Source: Chara braunii
Lineage: Eukaryota > Streptophyta > Charophyceae > Charales > Characeae
DNA length: 27,081 nucleotides
Assembly (NCBI GenBank): GCA_003427395.1
Contig: BFEA01000385.1
Span: 1,121,574-1,148,654 of the forward strand
Direction of reading: 5' to 3'
Shown here piece after piece: positions 8,552 to 15,722 of this stretch. The position numbers and the translations under genes are program-made. Every line of letters begins with the position of its first letter. Position 1 is the first letter of the stretch. The notes under the pieces are model-generated. The model was not told where the DNA came from, searched no databases, and saw only the letters and a program-made list of their open reading frames with translations.

Positions 8552-8731
8552 GGTGGTTTAAACCACCGGTTCCTTTCCCATATATCGGCCGCGGGCAATT
8601 TCGGAGGCCCAGAAAGAGAAACCGGATGCCGATTGGATTTATCAACGGCGGCCCAATCCCAGTTGGCCACCGTGTTACCCGGCGCCACCTCGAAAACCAA
8701 GGCGGGAAAGGTACCGGTGGTTTAAACCACC
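8552..8731. mobile_element. 180-bp inverted-repeat element with palindromic ends
   Basis: The palindrome GGTGGTTTAAACCACC occurs at 8552-8567 and 8716-8731. Inside each copy the repeat continues (GGTTCCTTTCCC at 8568-8579; GGGAAAGGTACC at 8704-8715), so the ends form 28-bp inverted repeats with one mismatch. The 124-bp interior is GC-rich and non-coding. Size and structure fit a non-autonomous DNA element (MITE). The central TTAA of each palindrome could be a TTAA target duplication, which would suit a piggyBac-like family, but the outer arms being palindromic too is unusual. A weaker GGAGGTTTAAAGCACC lies at 9944-9959. Confidence 0.7.
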
Positions 8732-8753
8732 CAGCCATTTTGCAGAAATATGT

Positions 8754-8848
8754 GCATGCTGGCGGGCCAGGTGGGATGCCCCAGGGTGTTGTCCAGGCAA
8801 AATGATCTGCCAGCACCCCGGCGCATCCCGCCCAACGCGCCAGCATGC
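8754..8848. repeat. Long imperfect hairpin, 35-bp arms
   Basis: The left arm 8754-8788 begins GCATGCTGGCG and the right arm 8814-8848 ends CGCCAGCATGC. Over 35 positions the arms pair with roughly eight mismatches around a 25-nt loop. It starts 22 bp after the palindrome-ended element. It could be a separate foldback element or the precursor of a small RNA. No promoter is seen. Confidence 0.75.
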
Positions 8849-9407
8849 ATGGCACGTTCTTTGCAGAGTGACTGGGAAGTTTAGCGGTGGTTTACGAGGA
8901 GATACTACAAACCGTACGCACAGTGCGAGAGGGGTTAACGAGGTGGCTGCTGGAAGATTACGACAGATGACATTGTGAACTGATAGCTACAAATAGACTG
9001 CCTCAACAAGTAGTGTTGCCTTGGCTTGTGACCTGAAGGAATGTGGACCAGCCTGGTTGGTGAAAGATGGCAAGGTACAAAGAGCTCATGCTGTGTAGCC
9101 TACTTCCTCTTGCATAACAGGCTGATGAGATTTTTCAGCATGGTGTCCAGAGGTGCAGTAATTTTGGTTCCCAGATCATTGTGGCCAGCATAACCAATGT
9201 AGACTGGGATTAGTCGAAATCTGAGGTGGCAAAGGGGCATCTTTCCACTATCGTTTCGTTTTTGACAAACAGCTACGCTTATCAAGCGGGAGTAGTCATC
9301 AATGTGGAAGTAGCACAAGAAACTGTGAGCACGATAAAGTTTTCAGTCGAGCGGTGTTAAACACCACTAGCATTTCACAGGTTGATTGCATTTCACGCAG
9401 CTCTAAC
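8849..9407. other. Unassigned sequence
   Basis: No recognisable gene or repeat. A GGTGGTTTACGAGG near 8885 echoes half of the palindrome of the preceding element. Confidence 0.4.
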
Positions 9408-9590
9408 AATGAGAGGCGGGGGGAAGATCGACACAGAGACGGAAAGGGAGGAAGGGGGAGGGGAAAGAGAAGAAAAAAGGGAGGAAAGAAAGAGAAGGGT
9501 AGAAACGGAGTACGAAGAGAAAGTGGAAAAAAAACAAGGGAGAGGAGGAAGGGGATGCGTGGACAGTAGAAAACGGAGGAGGAGATCGGA
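9408..9590 (+). repeat. Purine (GA-rich) tract
   Basis: About 180 bp of nearly uninterrupted G/A on the plus strand. Frames through it give Glu/Arg/Lys-rich low-complexity peptides (plus) or Ser/Pro/Phe-rich ones (minus), with no domain. Such polypurine tracts can form triplex DNA; no function is implied here. Confidence 0.9.
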
Positions 9591-10079
9591 CACCAACTTG
9601 GCGTAATAAACTAGAGCCTTTACCTAAAAGTAATCGTGGCGAATTTGGAAGCCCTTGGCTGAAGGTCCTTAACACGTTTTTGCCGATCCGGCAGTAATGG
9701 TGTCATCAGGGGACAAGACGAGCGTCTTTTCTTACGTTCTGTGCGTAGTGGAGTGATGCCCTAAGTCCAAATTCTTGCATGGGCTTACGGTATCTGCGAT
9801 CAACCATCAAAACGAGCCCCCCGATTCCGAAACTTCTGCTGAAGAACAAGGAGGTTGTGCTTTCGATGTACCAAGCCGGCAGGTACCGATTCGATCCGGT
9901 TGGTTGCAAACACGGAATTTGGAAATTTAGGGTCTGTGGTACTGGAGGTTTAAAGCACCAATACACCATACATAGGCCCACCAATACACCACATAGGCCC
10001 GTGGGTGTCAGCATGGAACCAGCACCACTTTGCAGCCCGCCGATTTTTTTTTCCAACTGCTCCCCGTGCTGCGCGGCCC
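9591..10079. other. Unassigned sequence with a short tandem repeat
   Basis: CACCAATACACCAYACATAGGCC occurs twice side by side (about 9956-9978 and 9979-9999, the second slightly shorter). No gene is recognised; the 121- and 132-codon opposing frames have no motif. Confidence 0.45.
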
Positions 10080-10179
10080 CTCCGAGTTTTGCTTGTGGCG
10101 ACAAAAACTCTTTGCAAGGCTGGTGCCATGTACTAGCTGTTTAAGATAGATACTAGCACATTCCACACCAGCAGTGAAA
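10080..10179 (+). repeat. 100-bp dispersed repeat, copy 2 (hairpin-headed)
   Basis: TCCGAGTTTTGCTTGTGGC and the following 80 bp recur at 12,499-12,598 in the same orientation, ending at GCAGTGAAA in both. The first part can form GAGTTTT..AAAACTC. The shared GCAAGGCTGGTGCC..TACTAGC block links it to the copy at 3699-3762. It ends exactly where a truncated tRNA begins. Confidence 0.85.
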
Positions 10180-10212
10180 GTCTATCGCTTTTAACCACTC
10201 GGCCACTCTCCC
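10180..10212 (-). pseudogene. 5' fragment of an organellar-type tRNA (Tyr/Ser-like)
   Basis: Minus strand: GGGAGAGTGGCCGAGTGGTT, then AAAAGCGATAGAC. This is the acceptor and D-arm half of a class II tRNA and closely resembles plant mitochondrial tRNA-Tyr as I remember it. The similarity stops near the anticodon loop, where the dispersed 100-bp repeat takes over, so the 3' half is missing. Confidence 0.6.
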
Positions 10213-10222
10213 GAAGAATTCA

Positions 10223-10284
10223 GCATCCTACAGGATTTGAACCTGTGACCTTTAACATGGTCCCCGGAATGAGTTCGTCATTCC
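10223..10284 (-). pseudogene. 3' fragment of a class II tRNA
   Basis: Minus strand, in order: a hairpin GGAATGA-CGAAC-TCATTCC, a variable arm GACC-ATGTTAAA-GGTC, a perfect T arm ACAGG-TTCAAAT-CCTGT and an acceptor-type strand AGGATGC. The long variable arm implies a Ser/Leu/Tyr-class tRNA. The matching 5' acceptor strand is not seen. It lies 10 bp upstream of the other tRNA fragment on the same strand, as in organellar tRNA clusters. Confidence 0.55.
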
Positions 10285-10305
10285 AGGTGTTTTTCATGCA
10301 TGCTC
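10257..10305 (-). repeat. Inverted copy of the 12,161-12,210 segment
   Basis: On the minus strand this reads GGAGCATGCATGAAA, then TGGAATGACGAACTCATTCC and GGGGACCAT, matching 12,161-12,210 on the plus strand with few differences. The two copies lie about 1.9 kb apart in opposite orientation, flanking the nad2 fragment. Confidence 0.85.
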
Positions 10306-10715
10306 CATGCATGAAATAAGTTGTGTGTGTCTCGTTGCGGACATTCTGCAACGTCCCACTTGACCCAGGTCGCAGATCTCGATTGCAGGGCGGCTCCAAC
10401 TCTGCCACACTATTTCAAGCTGGCCCAGGCCAAGGAGCTACACGTGCGTGGTATGCCTAGTGCCAGCACATGTAGAGAACCTAAGTCCAATACGTACCTA
10501 ACACACCTGAAGCGCACTGCAGCTTCAATGCAGGGAAGGAAGTCCAGACATCCCATATATACAAGTTGTGTAGAGTAAAACCTGCTTAGGCTAAGCAGAT
10601 ACCGAGACCCCTTCCCTACTGACGAAGTAGCCAGTGCTTTCCTGTTACCAGGTCTCTTTCGAGTTAGGCAGATACTACGGGTCCTCTGACTTCCAGTAAA
10701 AAAATCATTCGATTG
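10306..10715. other. Unassigned sequence
   Basis: No gene is recognised. The two opposing frames (10,321-10,578 plus; 10,410-10,745 minus) have no domain. Confidence 0.4.
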
Positions 10716-10850
10716 GATCTTGTCAGTATCCAACCGCAACATCAAACAGCATTTACAAGATTTATTATATATTAGTTTGTGATAAATTAAAACCAGGTAG
10801 CCCAGTCATGAATAATGTGCATAGCTTTGGGAACCTGGAGCAAGCTTTGC
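10716..10850 (+). repeat. Direct repeat partner of 12,032-12,160
   Basis: TACAAGATTTATTATATATTAG, GATAAATTAAAA, AGGTAGCCCA and ATGAATAATGTGCATAGCTT follow in the same order as at 12,032-12,160, offset about 1,310 bp. The pair brackets the nad2 fragment. The AT-rich character suits organellar origin. Confidence 0.85.
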
Positions 10851-11048
10851 GTTGTTATGTTTCCATTAAAAAAACTCTATTTTTCGAATTCAAAAACCAG
10901 TACTACTAAAGTGGCTATACATACAAACTTTTTCACAGATTTTTATGCTTTGATATGAACTGGAAGTTTTGAATCTAGGAAAAATCCCAAACAGTCTAGA
11001 TAGCCAGGCTACCAGAGTGGCCCGAGGTCACTTGACCGCCCAGGCCAA

Positions 11049-11240
11049 AATATATATATATATATATATATATATTTGACGATATATATATGAAACTCCG
11101 ACAAAACAGTTTGTCACAGCCCCTCGTTTGTTGTCCTCTTCTCCCTCTCTGCCTACGGTTTACCGGGCAGTTCTATTTGACGATATATATATATATACGG
11201 TTTACCGGGCAGTTCTATTTGACGATATATATATATATTT
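11049..11240 (+). repeat. (TA)n plus third copy of the 2,497-family repeat
   Basis: A (TA)n tract (11,049-11,075) and TGAAACTCCGA precede a copy of the 115-bp unit seen at 2,497-2,706 (11,100-11,188). A partial extra unit, TACGGTTTACCGGGCAGTTC plus (TA)n, follows to about 11,236. The TGAAACTCCGA lead-in also precedes the copy at 2,612. Confidence 0.9.
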
Positions 11241-11322
11241 TTAAAGTTTATTTTTTATTTTAGATTTGGTGAAGAATTTGATGTGACCTTGAGACAAAAA
11301 GTTATTCAGTTTATTTTTCTTC

Positions 11323-11342
11323 ATAACATAGTTTGTTTTCGG

Positions 11343-11414
<72 letters not shown>

Positions 11415-11505
11415 GGACCTTCCTTGGTCCGTGCACTCTTCATAACATAGTTTGTTTCGGAGTTTTAGGATTTATTTTATTTTATTTTTTTTTGACCTTC
11501 CTTGG
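11323..11505 (-). repeat. Duplicated poly(A) unit
   Basis: CTTCATAACATAGTTTGTTT and a following T-run then GACCTTCCTTGGTCC occur twice (about 11,320-11,436 and 11,440-11,508). Read on the minus strand, each unit is GGACCAAGGAAGGTC, an A-run, then CTCCGAAA..AAACTATG. The two A-runs differ greatly in length (68 versus about 9 with interruptions). Confidence 0.8.
11346..11413. repeat. 68-base pure poly(T) homopolymer
   Basis: The run is uninterrupted from 11,346 to 11,413. On the minus strand it would be a very long poly(A). Runs this long are unstable and error-prone to sequence, so the exact length is doubtful. Confidence 0.95.
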
Positions 11506-11718
11506 TCCTTGCACGGGCTGGCCACCCGGGATCCGAGCGGCCCGGCTGGTAGCTTAGCTAGATAGTCAATGTAGCGTGATAGTCAAAGTTGACGGATTTC
11601 AACAAAAAAATGTGAAGGCAAGGCCTTCGTTCGGCAGAACATAAATTTTACGTTAGCAGATGATTTTGTTCTATTGCTCTGGATGTCGAGGTCCAAAATT
11701 GAAAGTATAAAATGACAC

Positions 11719-11980
11719 TTTCTGGCCGAACTTCAAAGTTTATGTTTTTATGTTATTGCAGCATCAAAACAAAATTTTAAATTCTCTACAGAGGCTGGAT
11801 TAAAATATATCATTTAAGATGCCTTCTCTATTGGGATTTTTTTATTCAATTGTTCGATGATTTATGGATTTACAGGAGTGATCAATTTTGAAGAATTACC
11901 CAAAATTTTGACTGGTTATGAAATGACTTTTTTGGGGACTCCATTGAGTGGTATTTTCATGGGAATTTTATATTTTATTA
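11719..11980 (+). pseudogene. nad2: Mitochondrial nad2 fragment (nuclear copy, NUMT)
   Basis: One reading frame from 11,719 encodes [14 protein letters not shown] (from 11,728), STEAGLKY, then IYGFTGVINFEELPKILTGY and SGIFMGIL near 11,965. These are characteristic stretches of plant/algal mitochondrial NADH dehydrogenase subunit 2 (complex I proton-pumping subunit). About 87 codons of a protein normally near 490 residues are present. An in-frame TAA at 11,815-11,817 interrupts it, a TGA lies just upstream at 11,713, and similarity ends about 11,980. The surroundings contain organellar-type tRNA fragments and rearranged repeats, so this is best read as mitochondrial DNA inserted in the nucleus. 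A small mitochondrial assembly fragment is unlikely given the flanking nuclear-type repeats. Confidence 0.82.
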
Positions 11981-12031
11981 GAACAAAGAAATACAAAATA
12001 TTACACCAAATTACAAGTACACTAGTACTCT

Positions 12032-12160
12032 GGATCTACCCAACCCCAACATTAAACAACATCTACAAGATTTACTTATAGATTAGTTTGTGATTAATTA
12101 AAAACAGGTAGCCCAATTATGAATAATGTGCATAGCTTTGGGAACATGGAGCAAGTTTTG
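12032..12160 (+). repeat. Direct repeat partner of 10,716-10,850
   Basis: This is the same ordered blocks as 10,716-10,850: TACAAGATTTACTTATAGAT, GTTTGTGATTAATTAAAA, AGGTAGCCCA and ATGAATAATGTGCATAGCTT. It starts about 50 bp after the end of the nad2 similarity. Confidence 0.85.
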
Positions 12161-12210
12161 GGAGCATGCATGAAAGATACTTGGAATGACGAACTCATTC
12201 CGGGGACCAT
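12161..12210 (+). repeat. Plus-strand partner of the inverted repeat at 10,257-10,305
   Basis: It contains GGAGCATGCATGAAA and the near-palindrome GGAATGACGAACTCATTCC followed by GGGGACCAT. Unlike the 10,257 copy it is not followed by the variable arm and T arm of a tRNA, so it is a shorter or rearranged copy. Confidence 0.82.
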
Positions 12211-12498
12211 AGCCCACATAGGTTTTTCCCAAAAACTTCCAATAACTAGAGTAAAGAAGGTGAACAAAGCGTCTATTTTGACACTAATCGGTTATGGGGA
12301 GGCTTCTCAGTGAATAACGCAACCTTAGTGTGACCCGTTGACCTATAAACGTCGAAAGTTAATTATCAAACATTAATGGTTGTTTTGTTATATGAACCTC
12401 AACAAATTTAATTTCCATACCATATTAAAGTCAACCAACTGTCTAGTCAGGCGGCCAATATGATGAGAATGATGTGTCTGACTCTTTGTCTTTCTTGC

Positions 12499-12598
12499 TT
12501 CCGAGTTTTGCTTGTGGCAATAAAAACTTTTTGCAACGCTGGTGCCAAATACTGGTTGTTTAAAATAGATACTAGCACATTCCACACCCGCAGTGAAA
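12499..12598 (+). repeat. 100-bp dispersed repeat, copy 3
   Basis: It matches 10,080-10,179 in the same orientation (CCGAGTTTTGCTTGTGGC, GCTGGTGCC, GATACTAGCACATTCCACAC, CAGTGAAA). It is not followed by a tRNA fragment, so the joint at 10,180 is specific to the other copy. Confidence 0.85.
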
Positions 12599-12673
12599 CA
12601 TTGTACTTGCCTCACCCTTTTGAATGTCTATTATTCAATGTGCTAAGGAAATCATTTTTCCTAATTAAACTGA

Positions 12674-12946
12674 TTGATGCAAACGTACACGAGTGTGAAA
12701 ACATATCCACAATCACAGTCACTGTCATCGATGTTATTCAACGTCCAAAATGTCAATCGTCCACTATCTAGGCTATGGGGTCACTATCACATAGAACCAA
12801 TTATTTTTCCCACCAATTTTGCGGCCAGAGCCATCATTGACGCTCAACTGGGTAAAGACAAATATATGGAGTTTCAAAAAAAGTATTGGCAGGAGGGGGG
12901 TTCTGAAACAACACCACGGTCTGTCGGGCCAAAGAAAGGATTGTAG
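12674..12946 (+). CDS. Possible coding fragment, unidentified
   Basis: A 90-codon frame whose second half (HYHIEPIIFPTNFAARAIID, then AQLGKDKYMEFQKKYW) has balanced amino-acid composition unlike the low-complexity frames around it. I do not recognise the family. The frame ends where the tandemly duplicated region starts (12,926). It could be a displaced exon fragment or chance. Confidence 0.25.
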   Translation: MMQTYTSVKTYPQSQSLSSMLFNVQNVNRPLSRLWGHYHIEPIIFPTNFAARAIIDAQLGKDKYMEFQKKYWQEGGSETTPRSVGPKKGL

Positions 12947-13436
12947 ATCGAAGGAGGAAACGAAGGATGATGGCAAGTCAGCGAAGCAACGTGAAGTCGT
13001 TGTGTACTTGTAACTCGTTGTCGTGGGTGCTACAAATAAAACGTTTGTTTGTTTTTTCCTCTTTTTAAAAGTTTTTTTTTTTTTTCCTTCTGAAAGTGTT
13101 GTAATTTAGCATTAGGTTGCACACGTGTTTATTACTAACAATGTCAGTTTTTCTATATGCGGATACATTAACTATTGGTAAAACACATATGTCAAAACCG
13201 CCATTGTTAGTAACAAACAAGTATACAAACCGTCGCTAAAACACGACCAGTGAGTGTGAGTTGTCGGGGCAAAGAAAGGGTTGCAGAGGGGAGGAGGGAA
13301 GGAAGGATGATGGCGGGCGAGCAAAGGAACGTGGAAGTTGTATAGTTGTAATACATCGTTGTCACGAGCGCTGAAACAATTTTTATTTGTTTTTTTTCTT
13401 TTTTTTTTCTTTCTTGTTTATTTGCTTTTTATTTTA
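12926..13436 (+). repeat. About 335-bp diverged tandem duplication
   Basis: TGTCGGGCCAAAGAAAGGATTG (12,926) and TGTCGGGGCAAAGAAAGGGTTG (13,262) start two units. Both go on through GAAGGATGATGGC, a GCAAMGKAACGTG-like block, a TCGTTGTCRYGRGYGCT stretch and T-rich sequence into the hairpin element GTGTTGTAATTTAG. Confidence 0.8.
13092..13230. mobile_element. Hairpin (MITE-like) element, copy A
   Basis: ATTACTAACAATGTCAG on the left and CATTGTTAGTAACAAAC on the right are inverted repeats around a short loop containing ACTATTGGTAA. Two further copies (13,437 and 14,035) have the same structure with a longer centre. There is no coding capacity. Confidence 0.7.
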
Positions 13437-14034
13437 GAAGTGTTGTAATTTAGTATTGGGTTGCACGCGTCTTTATTACTAACAATAACAATTTTTCTAC
13501 ATGTACCTAACCAATAGCCAGCGTATCCGCAACGCAGACACATTAGTTATTGGTAAGTTACATGTGTCAGAACCGTTATTGTTAGTAACAAATAAGTGTC
13601 CGACCCGTCGCTAAAATGTCAACCACCATCAGGCAGAGGCCCCAACCACTGCGCCCTTAGGCAAAGGCCTCATCAACCCGAGTTGATGTTAGGGGTGATG
13701 ATAGGAGGAGGCACTGTTAGCACACCCGGGGAGGCCCTATCTATTGGTGGGGAGCAGCACCTGCTGGAAAACTAATCGATCCATTGTCCAATCACAAGCA
13801 AGCAAGCAAGCAACCACATGCGTTTTTTTTTTTTTTTTTAACTTATATACAATAAGCACGACCACACATGTACACGCGAGCACTCAACCTTTGATGACTC
13901 TACGAAAATCCAAACTAGTCTGGCACAATGGTGCTTTATTATGGAGTCGTGTTTAGCGAGCATGAAAACATGCATACACACACGCACGCATATATACGAA
14001 CATCACAACTCACACGCATGCACGCATATATTTG
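13437..14034 (+). repeat. 598-bp tandem unit, copy 1
   Basis: The unit begins GAAGTGTTGTAATTTAGT at 13,437 and again at 14,035. It contains a hairpin element (13,466-13,600), AACCCGAGTTGATGTTAGGG, a (CAAG)n run before a T-tract, GAGCACTCAACCTTTGATG and a TTTATTATGGAGT..GTTTAGCGAGCATG block ending in CA-rich sequence. Divergence between copies is modest, so it is an old but clear duplication. Confidence 0.92.
13466..13600. mobile_element. Hairpin (MITE-like) element, copy B
   Basis: The left arm (13,472-13,517: TTATTACTAACAATAAC..TACATGTACCTAACCAATA) pairs with the right arm (13,546-13,598: TTATTGGTAAGTTACATGTG..GTTATTGTTAGTAACAA). The centre is GTATCCGCAACGCAGACAC. The fold is conserved in the copy at about 14,064-14,200. 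Confidence 0.75.
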
Positions 14035-14600
14035 GAAGTGTTGTAATTTAGTGTTCGGTTATGCGCGTCTTTATTACTAATAATGACAGTTTTTCTACAT
14101 GTACCTAACCAATAGATAGTGTATCCTCAACACAGACACATTAGTTATTGGTAACGATACATGTGTCAAAACCGTTATTGTTAGTAACAAACAAGTGTCC
14201 GACCCGTCGATCAAATGTGAACCACCCTCAGGCAGAGGCCCCAACCATTGCTCCCTCAGGTAAAGCCCCCAACAACCCGAGTTGATGTCAGGGGTGCTGA
14301 TAGGAGGAGGCATTGTTAGCACAGCTGAGGAGGCTCCATTTATTGGTGGGGAGCAACATTTGTTGGAAAACTAATCGATCTATTGTCTAATCACAAGCAA
14401 GCAAGCAAACACATGCAATTTTTATTTTTTTAGTTAATTACAGTAAGCACGACCACACACGTACACGCGAGCACTCAGCCCTTGATGACTCTACGGAAAT
14501 TCGAAGTAGTCTGACACAATGTTGCTTTATTATGGAGTTGTGTTTAGCGAGCATGACAACATGCATACACACACGCACACATTTATACCAGCATTACAAC
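14035..14600 (+). repeat. 598-bp tandem unit, copy 2 (with hairpin copy C)
   Basis: This repeats the order of 13,437-14,034, including the hairpin element (about 14,064-14,200), AACCCGAGTTGATGTCAGGG, a CAAGCAAGCAAG run and GAGCACTCAGCCCTTGATG. It fades into a CA-rich microsatellite. A third partial trace, GTTGCTTTATTATAGAGTCG, lies at about 14,839-14,880. Confidence 0.9.
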
Positions 14601-14762
14601 TCAGACGCACGCACACGCATGCACACACACATACCCACACGCGCATACCGGTACCATAACTCATACACATACACACACATACAGAGACACACACGAGTAC
14701 ACACATACCAACATCACAACTCACGTCCATGCACACATGTACACACACACACACACACACAT
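14567..14762. repeat. Imperfect (CA)n/(CACG)n microsatellite
   Basis: The tract is CA-dominated with CACG, CATAC and CACT variants, ending in a purer CA run at 14,740-14,762. The 23-nt dispersed motif follows at 14,778. Confidence 0.9.
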
Positions 14763-14777
14763 CCCTTTTTCAGTCAT

Positions 14778-14800
14778 TGAAAATCTGATGAAACAATTTG
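14778..14800 (+). repeat. Dispersed 23-nt motif, divergent copy
   Basis: TGAAAATCTGATGAAACAAT and TTG follow the CA tract by about 15 bp, matching the motif at 2,603, 7,729 and 11,091 with transitions. The internal stem is weaker here. Confidence 0.5.
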
Positions 14801-14919
14801 ATACAATATTGTTTTGTTGTAAAGTTGTGTGTTTGGCACTGTTGCTTTATTATAGAGTCGTGCTTAGTGAACATGACAACACAGATACACACACACACAC
14901 TCGTTGTCGAGCGCATCAG

Positions 14920-15200
14920 ACCTGCAAGGGCAACCTCCCGGCCGCGTCACGTAGGATTTTGGAGGACTTTTTCGCAAAGGAGCTTTCGTCGCTCCGGTCA
15001 AGTGTGCCATCCGTACCTCTCACGAACCCCTACGTCAAGATAGAGGTTGCGTGAGGAATAACTTACCTCTGCCCAAGGGGTTATCCCTACCCTTGGACAG
15101 GCGTATCCCCGCCGAGCTACCGAACCACGTGCGAAAGTTTCTCGGGTGAAATCGCAGAGGTGGCCCAGGCGAGGGCGATTCTTGTTTGCTGTAGCATAGG
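14920..15200 (-). repeat. Diverged dispersed repeat with tRNA-like A box, copy 1
   Basis: On the minus strand CGCACGTGGTTCGGTAGCTC and GGCGGGGATACGCC are followed by a CCAAGGGT..ACCCCTTGG hairpin. The same order occurs at 16,571-16,709. TAGCTCGGCGGG resembles an RNA polymerase III A box. The plus-strand end GTAGCATAGG (15,191-15,200) abuts a foldback element. Confidence 0.6.
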
Positions 15201-15722
15201 GAACGGAAAAATTTCCCAGAATTAAATAATCATTCTATAGTAAAATTACAATCTAAATTCCAAATTTTCATTCCATCTTACAAAATGACATTTCAATTTT
15301 TTTAAAAATCATCTTAGTTGCAAACTTTCATTCCAAGAATAAGGTATCCCTTCTTATTTGGACTGCATGCTAGAGGTGGAATGAAAGTCTGGATGAGTTC
15401 ATGAAATATTTTAATTGGACTGTCATTCTAAGTAAGGATTTTCAATCATAAATAGGTTAATCCAATCTGAATTAGAAGGTATTTGTTGTACTAGAATGAA
15501 AATTTAATTAAAACATTTCATAAACTCGTCCAGACTTTCATTCCATCTTGAACAAATAGATGTAGTTGGAAGGGAAAACTCATATTTAGACGGAACTTAT
15601 CAAATAAAACTGAAAATTTTAAAATTGGACGAACATTGGAATGATAATTTATAAATATGAAGGATTTTTTTTTTATGAAATATTTTTTCAACTTTCATTC
15701 CTCGTGGGAATTTTTCTGTTGC
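15201..15722. mobile_element. 522-bp foldback (MITE-like) element
   Basis: The ends are inverted (GAACGGAAAAATTTCCC at 15,201; GTGGGAATTTTTCTGTTGC ending 15,722). An internal inverted pair, GGAATGAAAGTCTGGATGAG (from 15,378) against CTCGTCCAGACTTTCATTCC (to 15,544), has about 40-bp arms. TTTCATTCC or its complement recurs throughout. The element is very AT-rich with no coding capacity. Flanking sequence on both sides aligns with the second copy of the host repeat (about 16,571-16,780), which lacks the insert. No clear target duplication is seen, so its superfamily is open. Confidence 0.75.

Noticed and set aside
8392-8855. Opposing 137- and 104-codon frames
   Set aside because: They cover the inverted-repeat element and the hairpin. 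The repeated WFKPPVP / TGGLNH peptides are translations of the inverted repeats on the two strands, not conserved protein.
9354-9675. Overlapping frames encoding Glu/Arg-rich or Ser/Pro-rich peptides
   Set aside because: They arise from the purine tract, with no domain or plausible start context.
14532-14780. Cys/Val- and His/Thr-rich frames
   Set aside because: They are translations of the CA-rich microsatellite.
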